Shown here in pieces: positions 38,060-47,301 of a stretch of DNA of 64,000 bases (position 1 is its first letter; every line of letters begins with the position of its first letter). This DNA comes from Albimonas pacifica (GTDB lineage Bacteria > Pseudomonadota > Alphaproteobacteria > Rhodobacterales > Rhodobacteraceae): assembly GCF_900113695.1 (NCBI RefSeq), contig NZ_FOQH01000006.1, forward strand, positions 186,001 through 250,000. The letters run 5' to 3'. A model generated the notes under the pieces. It searched no databases and was not told the origin of the DNA. It saw nothing but the letters and a program-made list of their open reading frames with translations. Position numbers and translations under genes: made by a program.

Positions 38060-39005
38060 CGCCCCCGCGCAGGTCCCCGACCAGCCGCGCATCTCGCTGC
38101 GCGACCACGCCGACTACGTCTCCCTGACCATGGAGTTCCGCTGCAACCTCGCCTGCGTGCACTGCATGATCGAGGGGACCATGGACCGCCTGACCCCGCA
38201 GCCCGACAGCGAGTTCCAGGCGGTGCTCGACGAGCAGAGCCGCAACCGACGCTGGAAGGGGCTGATCCTGACCGGCTCGGAGATCACGCTGCGCCGCGAC
38301 CTCCCCGACCTCGCGCGGCGCGCCCGCGCCGCGGGGTTCGAGCATGTGCGCATCCAGACCCACGGCATGGCGCTCGCCAAGCCCGATTTCGCCGACCGGC
38401 TGCTGGACGCGGGGGTGGACGAGTTCTTCGTCTCCGTCGCCGGCTCCGACGCCGAGAGCCACGACCGCATCACCGCCGTCCCGGGCGCCTGGTCGCGGAT
38501 GATGCGCGGGCTCGAGCGGCTCGACGCCGATCCCCGCGCGCGGCTGTTCACCAACACCGTGGTCACGCGGCTGTCGCATCCGCTGCTCGTGGATCTCGTG
38601 GACGCGCTCTCGCACCTCGAGCGCCTGGTCCAGATGGAGTTCTGGGTCTACTGGCCGATGTCCGAGACCGACGAGAAATCCCTCTGCGCCCCCCATGCCG
38701 CGATCCTGCCGGACCTCGCCGCCGCGATCCGGCGGGCGCGCGCCTTGGGCCGCTTCGTCGAGGTGAAGAACTTCCCGCATTGCCTGCTCGTCGCCGAGGG
38801 GCTGGGCGATGCGCTGGTCAACGACCAGCCGTTGCTGCTGATCGATCCGGCCTTCTGGACCGAGTTCGAGCGCAACGGATTCCACCAATGCGTTCACCGC
38901 GAGCGCTGCGCCTCGCAGCAGTGCCTGGGGTTGAACGCCGCCTATGTCGACCGCTTCGGATGGGAGGGGGATTCTCTCTTGCCTCTTGGGAAACCAAGCC
39001 CGTAG
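38046..39005 (+). CDS. Radical SAM enzyme with C-terminal cysteine cluster
   Basis: 319 residues. The [4Fe-4S]/SAM motif is CNLACVHC (Cys 33, 37 and 40), followed by LTGSEITLRRDL, corresponding to the usual GGE strand, and a partial TIM barrel. The C terminus has CVHRERCASQQC (Cys 282, 288 and 293) then LGLNAAYVDRFGW, like the auxiliary-cluster region of peptide-modifying radical SAM proteins. Such enzymes make carbon-centred cross-links or epimerise residues in peptides. With a PqqD/RRE-like domain encoded in the same operon, a protein or peptide substrate is likely; the giant protein is the obvious candidate, by inference. The start overlaps the previous gene by 14 bp. Confidence 0.88.
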   Translation: MAFSDAPAQVPDQPRISLRDHADYVSLTMEFRCNLACVHCMIEGTMDRLTPQPDSEFQAVLDEQSRNRRWKGLILTGSEITLRRDLPDLARRARAAGFEHVRIQTHGMALAKPDFADRLLDAGVDEFFVSVAGSDAESHDRITAVPGAWSRMMRGLERLDADPRARLFTNTVVTRLSHPLLVDLVDALSHLERLVQMEFWVYWPMSETDEKSLCAPHAAILPDLAAAIRRARALGRFVEVKNFPHCLLVAEGLGDALVNDQPLLLIDPAFWTEFERNGFHQCVHRERCASQQCLGLNAAYVDRFGWEGDSLLPLGKPSP

Positions 39006-39076
39006 CGTGAACGACGATCGCCGGGGGGGATCCGGCAAAAAGCGTGAACGAAACCTGAACGAAAGGGCCGGTGTCC

Positions 39077-39844
39077 ATGGCCAAGCAGCTTCTCATCTAC
39101 GAACGGGCGGTCAGCGTCTCGGCGCAGCGTCATCGCGACTGGTCGGTGGCGACGGGCCGCTCCTACGCCTTCGCCCGCGGCATCAACGCGGCGCCGCTGG
39201 TGGCGGCGGAGTTCCTGCCGGCGTCGCTCGAATACGCCATCGTCTTCGCCGGCGAGGGCGACGCGATCATGCCCTCGGCCCTGCTGGGCGTGCGCGGCGA
39301 GGAGAACAGCTTCGTCGCGCAGGACGGCTCCTGGGGCGGGCGCTACATCCCCGCCTTCCTGCGCCGCTATCCGTTCGTGTTCTCGCGCTCGGCCGACGGC
39401 AAGACCTTCTCGCTGTGCATCGACGAGGAGTTCGAGGGCCTGAACCAGGACGGAAGGGGCGAGCGTCTCTTCGACTCCGAGGGGAACCGGACCCAGTACC
39501 TGAACACGATCCTGGAGTTCGTGACCCAGTATCAGACCCAGTTCGCCGCCACCGGCCGCTTCTGCCAGCGCCTGAAGGAGCTGGACCTGCTGCAGCCGGC
39601 GACCGCGCAGTTCCGCCTGCCGGGCGGGCAGACGCCCTCGCTCTCGGGCTTCATGACGGTGGACCGCGAGCGGCTGAAGAAGCTGCCCGACGAGACGCTG
39701 CTGCAGCTGGCGCGCTCGGACGAGCTGGAGCTCATCCACGCCCACCTGCACTCGCTGGCCAACATCACGCCGATGGCCCAGCGGCTGGCGGCCGCGGCGC
39801 CCGCGGCGGCGCCCGAGACCGCGCCCGAGCCCGTCGAGGGCTGA
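39077..39844 (+). CDS. SapC family protein
   Basis: 255 residues. The pattern YAFARGINAAPLVAAEFLPA, EYAIVFAGEG, YIPAFLRRYPFVF and LCIDEEFEG is that of the SapC family, named from a Campylobacter S-layer locus. In alphaproteobacteria SapC genes often sit beside tryptophan-halogenase-like genes, as here. The biochemical role is not established. The ATG at 39077 is preferred over GTG at 39071 because GAAAGGG lies about 9 bp upstream of it. The C terminus is an Ala/Pro/Glu tail. It follows the radical SAM gene by 71 bp and precedes the halogenase by 19 bp. Confidence 0.9.
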   Translation: MAKQLLIYERAVSVSAQRHRDWSVATGRSYAFARGINAAPLVAAEFLPASLEYAIVFAGEGDAIMPSALLGVRGEENSFVAQDGSWGGRYIPAFLRRYPFVFSRSADGKTFSLCIDEEFEGLNQDGRGERLFDSEGNRTQYLNTILEFVTQYQTQFAATGRFCQRLKELDLLQPATAQFRLPGGQTPSLSGFMTVDRERLKKLPDETLLQLARSDELELIHAHLHSLANITPMAQRLAAAAPAAAPETAPEPVEG

Positions 39845-39863
39845 GCGGACAGGTCCGGGCCCC

Positions 39864-41357
39864 ATGACGGCCATGTCCGGGGGCCCGGATCCCCTTCGCG
39901 TGCTGGTCGCCGGCGGCGGCTCCGCCGGCTGGATGGCGGCGGCGACGCTCGACGCCGCGCTGAACCGCGGCGGCGCGCGCGCCGTGGCGATCACCGTGGT
40001 CGAAAGCCCCGACACGCCCCGCATCGGCGTCGGAGAGGCGACCATCCCCACGATCCGCCGGACCCTGCGCCGGCTGCGGATCCCGGAGGCGGAGTTCCTC
40101 GCCGCCGCCGAGGCGACCTTCAAGCAGGCCATCGTCTTCGCCGACTGGTCGGGGCCGGGCTCGGGCTTCGCCCACCCGTTCCACACCCGCCCCGGCGACG
40201 GGGCCGAGCAGGCCGCGGCCCGCTTCCTGCGCTCCGACGGGCGCACGCCCTTCGCCGACCTGGTGACCCCGCAGCCGGCGCTCGCCGCCGCCTTCCGCGG
40301 GCCGCGCCGGGCCGGGGACGCCGACTACGTCGGCCCGCTGCCCTACGCCTACCACATGGACGCCGAGGCCTTCGCCGAGCTGCTGGCCGCCCGCGCCGTG
40401 ACCCGCGGGGTGGCGCGCGTCTCCGCCCACCTGCGCCCGCCCGAGCGCGCGCCGGACCGGCCGCTGGAGGCGGTCGAGGCGACGGACGGCCGGCGCTTCG
40501 CCGCCGATCTCTTCGTCGACGCCACCGGCTTCCGGCGGCTGCTGATCGGGCAGGGGGGCTTTCTCGACCAGTCGCGCCACCTGATCTGCGACGCGGCCGT
40601 GGCCCTGCGCGCGCCCTGCGCCCCCGGTCCCACGCGCCCCTTCACCGTCGCCGCCGCCCGCGAGGGCGGCTGGACCTGGGACATCCCGCTGCGCACGCGC
40701 CGCGGGCGGGGCTACGTCCACGCCACCGCGCATCTTGCGCCCGAGGCCGCCGAGGACGCCCTGCGCGCCGAGACCCCCGGCGCCGGCGAGGCCCGGCGCC
40801 TGCGCTTCCAGGTGGGCCGCCTCGCGCAGCCCTGGCAGGCGAACGTCGTGGCGGTCGGCCTCGCGGCCGGCTTCGTCGAGCCGCTGGAGTCCACCGGCCT
40901 GCATCTCGCCGACCTCGCCGCGGGGCTGCTGGCCGAGAACGCGCCGCTCGCCGGCCCCAACCCGGGCCTGGCGCGCGCCTACAACGCCCTGCTGGCGGCG
41001 GCGCATGACGAGGTGGTGGACTTCGTGAACCTGCACTACGCGGCCTCGCCCCGCCGCGACACGCCCTTCTGGCGCGACGCCGCCGACCCCGCCCGGCGCA
41101 CCGACCGGGTGGCCCATCTGCTCGAGCTGTGGGAGGCGCGCCCTCCCGTCGCGGCCGATTTCCCCAGCAGCCTGCAGGCCTTCAACCACCGCAACTGGGA
41201 GTTCATCCTCCACGGTCTCGGCTGGCGGCCGCGGGCGCTGGGGCCGGCCGGGGGGCCGCCCCTCGCCCCCGATCCCGAGCTCGCGGCCGAGGCCCGCCGC
41301 CTCGCCGCCGAGCTGCCCGGGCACGACGCGCTGCTGGCCGCGCTCGCGCCCCGCTGA
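39864..41357 (+). CDS. Flavin-dependent tryptophan halogenase family protein
   Basis: 497 residues. FAD-binding GGGSAGW near the N terminus; TFKQAIVFADW contains the lysine that carries the chlorinating species in characterised halogenases; GWTWDIPL is the WxWxIP signature; FVEPLESTG contains the equivalent of the catalytic Glu. With these residues intact, true halogenation is plausible. Known members act on free Trp or small molecules, with FADH2 from a partner reductase that is not visible here. Because it ends an operon devoted to a giant protein, halogenation of protein-bound Trp is an attractive but untested idea. A second ATG lies at 39873. Confidence 0.88.
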   Translation: MTAMSGGPDPLRVLVAGGGSAGWMAAATLDAALNRGGARAVAITVVESPDTPRIGVGEATIPTIRRTLRRLRIPEAEFLAAAEATFKQAIVFADWSGPGSGFAHPFHTRPGDGAEQAAARFLRSDGRTPFADLVTPQPALAAAFRGPRRAGDADYVGPLPYAYHMDAEAFAELLAARAVTRGVARVSAHLRPPERAPDRPLEAVEATDGRRFAADLFVDATGFRRLLIGQGGFLDQSRHLICDAAVALRAPCAPGPTRPFTVAAAREGGWTWDIPLRTRRGRGYVHATAHLAPEAAEDALRAETPGAGEARRLRFQVGRLAQPWQANVVAVGLAAGFVEPLESTGLHLADLAAGLLAENAPLAGPNPGLARAYNALLAAAHDEVVDFVNLHYAASPRRDTPFWRDAADPARRTDRVAHLLELWEARPPVAADFPSSLQAFNHRNWEFILHGLGWRPRALGPAGGPPLAPDPELAAEARRLAAELPGHDALLAALAPR

Positions 41358-41463
41358 ACCACCGGAGGCGCGCCCAACTGACGTAGCGGCCGGAGGCGCC
41401 GCGTCGCACTGGCGCCGCGGGCGACCCTCGCTAGGCTTCAGGCTCCCCCGACGGAGCCCCGCC

Positions 41464-41700
41464 ATGATCCCGGCCCGCTACGCAAACGTCCTGTTCGGCC
41501 TGATCCTCAGCGGGCTGATGTCCTGCATGGTCTCGGGCATCGCCACGTTCCGCGCGGCCGAGGCGGTGGACGCGGGCTTTCCGATGCTCTGGCTCGGGGC
41601 GTGGCTGTCGTCCTGGGCGGTGGCCTTCCCGGCGGTGCTGGTGGTGGCGCCGCTGACCCGCCGGCTGGTGGCGCGGCTGGTGGTCCGGCCGGCCGACTGA
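41464..41700 (+). CDS. DUF2798 family small membrane protein
   Basis: 78 residues with two membrane helices (VLFGLILSGLMSCMVSGIAT and a second around WAVAFPAVLVVAPL). The pattern matches DUF2798, small inner-membrane proteins of unknown role common in proteobacteria. It converges on the LysE-type gene with a gap of only 4 bp. It is probably unrelated to the preceding operon. Confidence 0.85.
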   Translation: MIPARYANVLFGLILSGLMSCMVSGIATFRAAEAVDAGFPMLWLGAWLSSWAVAFPAVLVVAPLTRRLVARLVVRPAD

Positions 41701-41704
41701 GCGC

Positions 41705-42334
41705 TCAGCCCAGCGCGTGCAGGACCAGGCTCGCCGCGATCGCCCACATCACCACCGCGATGCCCGCGTCCAGCGCCCGCCAGGCCGCGGGCCGCGCGAA
41801 GACCGGCGCCAGCAGCCGCGCGCCATAGCCCAGCCCGAAGAAGAACACGAAGGACGCGCCCGCGGCCCCGATCCCGTAGCCGAGCTTCTCGACCCCCTGG
41901 AACGGCGCCCCCACCGCCCCCACCAGCGCCAGCGTGTCGAGGTAGACATGCGGGTTCAGCCAGGTGAAGGCGAGCGTCTGGAGCAGCGCCGCCCGCAGCC
42001 CCAGATCCGCCCCGCCGCCCGTCGCGAGCGTCTCGGCCGGGCCCATCGCCGCGCGCAGGCGCAGGGCCCCGTAGACCGCGAGGAACGCGGCCCCCGCCAG
42101 CGCCATCGCAGGGCCCAGCCAGGGCCAGCGCCCGGCCGCCGCCCCGAACCCCGCCACCCCCGCCGCGATCAGCGCCGCGTCCGAGACGGCGCAGGTCAGG
42201 CACACCCAGAACACATGCCGCCCCCGCAGCCCCTGGCGGAGCACGAAGGCGTTCTGCGCCCCGATGGCGAGGATCAGCGAGAAGCCCGTGGCGAAGCCGG
42301 TCGCGCCGGCCGCCCAGGCGCCGGCGGCGGTCAT
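41705..42334 (-). CDS. LysE/ArgO family amino-acid exporter
   Basis: 209 residues, about six membrane helices. The N-terminal GFSLILAIGAQNAFVLRQGL is the family signature, and TLAFTWLNPHVYLDTLALVG matches the central conserved segment. Members export basic amino acids such as Lys or Arg; the substrate cannot be fixed from sequence. It lies 28 bp downstream of the DUF502 gene on the same strand, so the two may be co-transcribed. No LysG/ArgP-type regulator is adjacent. Confidence 0.88.
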   Translation of the reverse strand: MTAAGAWAAGATGFATGFSLILAIGAQNAFVLRQGLRGRHVFWVCLTCAVSDAALIAAGVAGFGAAAGRWPWLGPAMALAGAAFLAVYGALRLRAAMGPAETLATGGGADLGLRAALLQTLAFTWLNPHVYLDTLALVGAVGAPFQGVEKLGYGIGAAGASFVFFFGLGYGARLLAPVFARPAAWRALDAGIAVVMWAIAASLVLHALG

Positions 42335-42362
42335 GGCGGGAAACTCCGTGGCGGGGGAGGGC

Positions 42363-43157
42363 TCAGTCGCGCCGGGCCGCGGCCGGCGGGCGCGCGGCCC
42401 CGGTGCGCGGCGCCCCGGCGCGGGGCTTGCCGTTGGGCAGGCGGCGGGCCTGGCCGGCGGCGCGCTCCTCGGGCGTGGGGGGGACGACGAGGCCGGCGGA
42501 GATCACCAGCTTGGCGGCCTCCTCGACGGTCATGTCCAGGATCACCACGTCCTCGCGCGGGACGAACAGCAGGAAGCCCGAGGTCGGGTTGGGCGTGGTC
42601 GGCAGGAACACCGACATCATCGTGCCGGCCTGCGGCGCGTCGTCGCCGTTGAAGGCGGCGACGCGGGCGGGGACCTCGCCGCGGGCCTCGGTGGAGACGA
42701 AGGCGATCGCCCACAGGCCGCGGCGCGGATACTCGATCAGGCAGGACTGCTTGAACGAGGCGCCCGAGCTCTGGGTCAGCACCGTCTCGATGATCTGCTT
42801 CACGCCGTTGTAGACCGAGCGCACGATGGGCATCCGGTCGACCCAGCGCTCGGCCAGCAGCACCAGCTGGCGGCCGAACAGGTTCTTGGTCAGCGCGCCC
42901 ACGACGGCCGTGAACACCAGGAACACCACCAGCCCGAAGCCCGGCACGTCGACCCCGATCCAGGTGGAGGGGTTGTAGAGGTCCGGCACCAGCGGGACGA
43001 TCTTGTCGTCGACGAAGGTGATGACCGTCCACACCAGGTAGAGCGTCAGCGTCACCGGGGCGACGATCACCAGCCCGGTGAGGAAATTCGCCCGCCAGCG
43101 CTGGAACAGCCCGCGCCGGGACGAACGTTTGCTGGAGCTGCGCGGCGAAACGGCCAT
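42363..43157 (-). CDS. DUF502 family membrane protein
   Basis: 264 residues. Two membrane helices (FLTGLVIVAPVTLTLYLVW and GLVVFLVFTAVVGALTKNLF) are followed by the family hallmark RMPIVRSVYNGVKQIIETVL and a soluble domain with TTPNPTSGFLLFVPRED. The function is not established. The C-terminal 40 residues are Arg/Pro/Ala-rich and probably disordered. A basic N terminus precedes the first helix. Confidence 0.88.
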   Translation of the reverse strand: MAVSPRSSSKRSSRRGLFQRWRANFLTGLVIVAPVTLTLYLVWTVITFVDDKIVPLVPDLYNPSTWIGVDVPGFGLVVFLVFTAVVGALTKNLFGRQLVLLAERWVDRMPIVRSVYNGVKQIIETVLTQSSGASFKQSCLIEYPRRGLWAIAFVSTEARGEVPARVAAFNGDDAPQAGTMMSVFLPTTPNPTSGFLLFVPREDVVILDMTVEEAAKLVISAGLVVPPTPEERAAGQARRLPNGKPRAGAPRTGAARPPAAARRD

Positions 43158-43384
43158 GGAGGAGCGTGTCCTGAAGGTCGAGGGCGGTCCCGACGGGCGG
43201 GCGGCCGCGAGGGCGAACGGGCCGCAGGGGCGGACCGGGAGGGCGAACGTCGGGCGCCCCGCGCGATGCGCGCGCGGGACCGCCGGAAGCTAGTCATGCC
43301 GGCGCCGCGGCGCAATATCGCGATGAACGGCTTTCGCGCGCCGCAGGCCCCGCGCGCCGCCCGGTCAGGGGGGCGGGGCCGGGC

Positions 43385-44665
43385 TCAGAGCGGGCCGCCG
43401 GGCTCGTCGCTCCGTCGGGGCTCGCTGCCGGGCAGGGGGCCGCGGCGGCGGTTCGCGGAGAACACGAACATCATCGAGCCCAGCATCGCCAGCCCCGTGC
43501 CCACCAGCATCAGCGGCAGCGGCAGCGCGCTCCCGGAGACGTCGAGCAGCCAGCCGGTCACCCACGACAGCGCCGCGCCCCCGGTCAGCATCAGCGTGGA
43601 GCCCAGCCCCGAGGCGCTGCCCGCCAGATGCGGACGCACCGAGAGCTGGCCGGCCATGGCGTTGGGCATCGCCATGCCGCAGCCGATGCCCACGAAGGCG
43701 GTCGGGCCGAACAGCGCCAGCGGATGCATCACCCCCGCCAGGAACAGCAGCGTCGAGACCGACATCGCCGCCACGGTCATCACCGCCCCGATCACGATCA
43801 TCCGGTCGATCCCCAGCCGCGCGCCCAGCTGCGTGGTCAGGAAGTTGCCGGCCATGTAGCCGCCGGCCATGAACATGAAATTGGCGCCCAGCTCCCTGGG
43901 GCTCAGGCCCAGCACCTCGCTCGCCACGTAGGGCGCGCCGCCCAGGAAGGCGAAGAAGGCGCCCGAGGCGCAGGCGCAGGCCAGCGCGTAGCCCCAGAAG
44001 CGATGCGAGCGCACCAGCTCGGGATAGGCCCGGAACTGCTCGCCGAAGGAGGCGGTGCGGTTCATGTTGGTCTCGCCCGCGTCCGCCCAGCACAGCGCGA
44101 ACACCGACAGCGAGGCGACCAGCAGCACGGTGAAGTTGGCGTGCCAGCCGTAGAGCTCCTGCAGCCAGCCGCCGATCAGCGGGCCGATCATCGGCACCAC
44201 CGCCATGCACATCGCGAGATAGCCCATCATCTGGGCCGCGGTCTCCTGCGTGGACATGTCCCGCACCATCGCCCGCGACAGCACCAGCCCCGCCGAGGAG
44301 GCGGTCTGCAGCATCCGGAAGGCCATGAAGCTCTCGATCGACTCGGCCTGCAGGCAGCCCACGGTGGCCAGCGCGAAGATCGCGATCCCCCCCAGCAGCA
44401 CCGGCCGACGGCCCAGCCGGTCCGACAGCGGCCCGATGACCAGCTGCAGCGCGCCCATCACCAGCAGATAGGCCGACACGGCCAGCTGCATGTCCGAGTA
44501 GGCGACCCCGAAGTCCTTCGCCATCCCCGGCATCGAGGGCAGGAAGATGTTCATGCTCAGCGCGCCCATGCCGGCCATCGCGACCAGCGTGAGCAGCGTG
44601 GGCGGGGTCCGTCGGTCGAACAGGCGGCGGGGCCGGGGAGAGGGGTCGGTGGTCATGATCGCCAT
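43385..44665 (-). CDS. Bcr/CflA-type multidrug efflux MFS transporter
   Basis: 426 residues, about twelve membrane helices. The N-terminal segment NIFLPSMPGMAKDFGVAYSD and the loop GPLSDRLGRRPVLLGG (MFS motif A) fit the drug:H+ antiporter-1 Bcr/CflA group. It exports unidentified small molecules using the proton gradient. Two starts are possible (44665, or ATG at 44656). It is divergent from the histidine kinase gene, with 183 bp between them. Confidence 0.87.
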   Translation of the reverse strand: MAIMTTDPSPRPRRLFDRRTPPTLLTLVAMAGMGALSMNIFLPSMPGMAKDFGVAYSDMQLAVSAYLLVMGALQLVIGPLSDRLGRRPVLLGGIAIFALATVGCLQAESIESFMAFRMLQTASSAGLVLSRAMVRDMSTQETAAQMMGYLAMCMAVVPMIGPLIGGWLQELYGWHANFTVLLVASLSVFALCWADAGETNMNRTASFGEQFRAYPELVRSHRFWGYALACACASGAFFAFLGGAPYVASEVLGLSPRELGANFMFMAGGYMAGNFLTTQLGARLGIDRMIVIGAVMTVAAMSVSTLLFLAGVMHPLALFGPTAFVGIGCGMAMPNAMAGQLSVRPHLAGSASGLGSTLMLTGGAALSWVTGWLLDVSGSALPLPLMLVGTGLAMLGSMMFVFSANRRRGPLPGSEPRRSDEPGGPL

Positions 44666-44848
44666 AAGGATGGCTTAGGATGCGGCGCCGCGAAAGTCCA
44701 ACCGAATTCGGCGTGGCGAGAGCAACCCTTGGTTGAATTTCGCCCTTGCGGCTCGCGCCTTGTCGCCTCGTTTACCGCTTGTCAACGCTCCCGGCGCCAG
44801 GCTGCGGCGCCGGCGGGGAGCCCCGCGGGCGAACCGGAAGGAGCCGCC

Positions 44849-46843
44849 ATGTCCCGCGCCCCCCTCGACCGGTCCGGACGCGCCCTGGCGCGACGCCGGG
44901 CGCCCGGCCCCCCGGCCGCCGCGCTGCGCGCGGCGCTCGGGGCGGCGCTGGCGCTGGCGCTGCTGGCCGCGATCGCCTGGCCCCGCCCCGCCCCGGCGCA
45001 GGAGGCGGGGACGACGCAGGCCGGCGCCCTCGGCCCCGCCGCGGCGGAGGTGGCGGTCGGCTGGTTCCCGCTCCCCCCCTACATCATCGCGACCGAGGAC
45101 GGGCCGCCCAGCGGCTTCGGCGCCGAGGTCCTGTCGCAGGCCGCGCGCGACGCGGGCCTGCGTCCGGCGTTCCGCGCCCTCTCCGGCCCCGCGGAGGCGC
45201 TGGAGGCGCTGCGCGACGGGCGGGTGCAGGCGCTCGCCGTCTTCGGCGTCTCGCAGGAGCGTCTGGCGACGGTGGAATACACCCGCCCGTTCGTCGAGGT
45301 GCGCAGCGGCCTGTTCTCCTCCGCGCGCATGGCCGAGACGCTCGCCGCCGCGCGGGCGGCGGGCGACCTGCAGGGCGCGCGCGTGGGCTACCAGGCCGGC
45401 GGCCTCGGCCGCAGCCTGGCCGAGGCGCTGCCGGGGGCCGAGCCGCGCTCGATCGTGGGCTTCTCCAACCTGATGGAGCAGCTCGCCTCCGGCCGGGTCG
45501 ACGCCGTGGTCCTGCTCGAGGAGGCGTTCGACCGCGGGGTCTTCGCGCTCGACCAGCAGGGCCGTTTCGCGCGCGTCGGGCCCTGGCTGCGGGTGACGCC
45601 CATGGCCATCGCCGTCGACCGCCGCCTGCCGGGTCTCGCCCGCCGGTTCGACCAGGCGATCGAGGGGATGCAGGCCGGCGGCCGCCTCGCCGAGATCGAG
45701 GACCGCTGGTTCGGCGCGCCCCCCTCCTGGTGGACCCGCGCCCGCATCGCCTGGGTCTCCGCCGCGACGCTCGCGGGCGCGCTGGTCCTGGGCGCGGGCC
45801 TGCTGTGGCAGGTGCGCGAGCGCGAGCGCGCCGGCCGCCTGGCCGAGGCGCGACGCTTCGGCGCCGAGCAGGCGCGCCTCGCCGAGGCGCTGGCCTTCAA
45901 GAACGCCGAGCTCGAGTCGCGCTCGCGCGACATGGAGCGGCTGCTCTACGTGGTCTCCCACGATCTCAAGAGCCCGCTGGTCTCGATCGGCGGCTTCGCG
46001 CGCCGCCTCGACCGGCATCTCGAGCAGGGGGACCCGGAGAAGGCCCGCTCCGCCGCCGAGCGGATCTCGCGCAACGTCCAGGCGATGTCGGAGCTGATCG
46101 AGGGCATCCTGCGCCTCGGGCGCGCCGGCGCGGGGGAGGCGCGGCTCGACTGGGTCGAGGTGGACCGCGTGGCCGACTCCGTCGCCGAGGCGCTCGCCGG
46201 CCGGCTGGAGCGGGCGCGCGCCCGCCTGATCGTGATGCGCCCCCTGCCGGTGGTGCGCGCCGACGAGGTCCTGCTGCGCCAGGCCCTGCAGAACCTGGTC
46301 GAGAACGCGCTGCGCTACGGCTGCCTCGAGCCGGGGATGACGGTCGAGATCATCTCCCGCAGCCGCGGCGGCCTGGTCGAGATCGGCGTGCGCGACGAGG
46401 GGCCGGGCGTGCCGGAGAAGGACCGCGAGCGGATCTTCGACCTCTACCGCCGCGGCCTCGGCGCCTCGGCCGCGAGCGAGGAGGGCGCGGGTCTCGGCCT
46501 CGCCACCGTGCGCAAGATCGCCGAGCGGCATGGCGGGCGGGTCGGGCTCGACTCGCGCCCCGGCCGCGGCGTGACCTTCTGGATCGGGCTCCCCGTGGGC
46601 CCCGACGCGACGCTCGCCGAACATGCCGCCGGCGCCGCCGGGCTTCCCCCCGGCCAGAGCTTCGAGGCGCGCCCCTTCGCCTTCGCGGCCCCCGGCGGCG
46701 AGCCCCCGGCCGACCGGTCCGCGCCCGCGCAGGCCCCGGGCGGCGGGGCCGCCTCCGGGTCGGCCGGGACCCCTTCTCCGGATCCGCAGGACCCCCCGCC
46801 GCCCGGCGGCGGCCAGGGCGCGGAAGAAAGGAGCGCGGCGTGA
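44849..46843 (+). CDS. Hybrid-sensor histidine kinase with periplasmic solute-binding-like domain
   Basis: 664 residues. A signal/anchor helix is followed by a periplasmic SBP3-like domain (VGWFPLPPYIIATEDGPPSG at the start; ending IEDRWFGAPPSWW), a membrane helix near 310-330, a coiled stretch, then HisKA (YVVSHDLKSPL, His about 371) and HATPase with N box LVENALRYG, DEGPGVPEKDRERIFDLY and GAGLGLATVRKI. Sensors of this layout detect small molecules in the periplasm. The C-terminal 70 residues are Pro/Ala/Gly-rich and disordered. ATG at 44849 follows a good GGAAGGAG site. Its TGA overlaps the GTG of the next gene, an adjacent response regulator. Confidence 0.9.
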   Translation: MSRAPLDRSGRALARRRAPGPPAAALRAALGAALALALLAAIAWPRPAPAQEAGTTQAGALGPAAAEVAVGWFPLPPYIIATEDGPPSGFGAEVLSQAARDAGLRPAFRALSGPAEALEALRDGRVQALAVFGVSQERLATVEYTRPFVEVRSGLFSSARMAETLAAARAAGDLQGARVGYQAGGLGRSLAEALPGAEPRSIVGFSNLMEQLASGRVDAVVLLEEAFDRGVFALDQQGRFARVGPWLRVTPMAIAVDRRLPGLARRFDQAIEGMQAGGRLAEIEDRWFGAPPSWWTRARIAWVSAATLAGALVLGAGLLWQVRERERAGRLAEARRFGAEQARLAEALAFKNAELESRSRDMERLLYVVSHDLKSPLVSIGGFARRLDRHLEQGDPEKARSAAERISRNVQAMSELIEGILRLGRAGAGEARLDWVEVDRVADSVAEALAGRLERARARLIVMRPLPVVRADEVLLRQALQNLVENALRYGCLEPGMTVEIISRSRGGLVEIGVRDEGPGVPEKDRERIFDLYRRGLGASAASEEGAGLGLATVRKIAERHGGRVGLDSRPGRGVTFWIGLPVGPDATLAEHAAGAAGLPPGQSFEARPFAFAAPGGEPPADRSAPAQAPGGGAASGSAGTPSPDPQDPPPPGGGQGAEERSAA

Positions 46844-47301
46844 CCGAAGAGACCCCCTTCCGCATCCTCCTCGTCGAGGACAACGAGGACCATGCCGAGC
46901 TGATCATGGAGATCCTCGAGGATGCGTCCGCGCGCGTCGACGTGCGCCGCTGCTGCGACGGGGAGGCGGCGCTGGCCCATCTCGCCGGCGCGCGCCAGGA
47001 TCCCGCGGCGCATCTGCCCGACCTGGTGCTGCTGGACCTCGACATGCCGCGCATGGACGGGTTCCAGACGCTCTCGGCGATCAAGTCCGATCCGCGCATG
47101 CGCCGGATCCCGGTGGTGATCCTGACCACCTCGCGCGCACGCCAGGACGTGGCGCGCGCGCTCGACGGCCACGCCAATTCCTATGTGTGCAAGACCGCCG
47201 ACTTCTCCGCGCTCGAGGCGCTGCTGGCGGAGGTGCGCCGCTACTGGACCCGGGCGAACCTGCGTCCGGGACCGATTCTGGGCGATGCGGTGGGCGCCTG
47301 A
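46840..47301 (+). CDS. Single-domain response regulator (Rcp1-like)
   Basis: 153 residues, receiver domain only. LLVEDNEDHAELI carries the acidic pair; VLLDLDMPRMDG holds the phospho-accepting Asp; VVILTTS and VCKTADFSAL give the conserved Thr/Ser and Lys. Without an output domain it probably relays phosphate or acts by protein contact, as in Rcp1 and CheY. It starts with GTG in a GTGA overlap with the kinase stop, so the pair is translationally coupled and almost certainly functions together. Confidence 0.9.
   Translation: MTEETPFRILLVEDNEDHAELIMEILEDASARVDVRRCCDGEAALAHLAGARQDPAAHLPDLVLLDLDMPRMDGFQTLSAIKSDPRMRRIPVVILTTSRARQDVARALDGHANSYVCKTADFSALEALLAEVRRYWTRANLRPGPILGDAVGA

Noticed and set aside
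29128-41357. Ordinary type I secretion system
   Set aside because: HlyD-type proteins and RTX repeats are present, but no ABC transporter or TolC-type gene is seen and a SecA-like ATPase is in their place. An upstream ABC gene cannot be excluded.
44675-46624. Minus-strand frame opposite the histidine kinase
   Set aside because: All kinase motifs are on the plus strand with a good ribosome-binding site.
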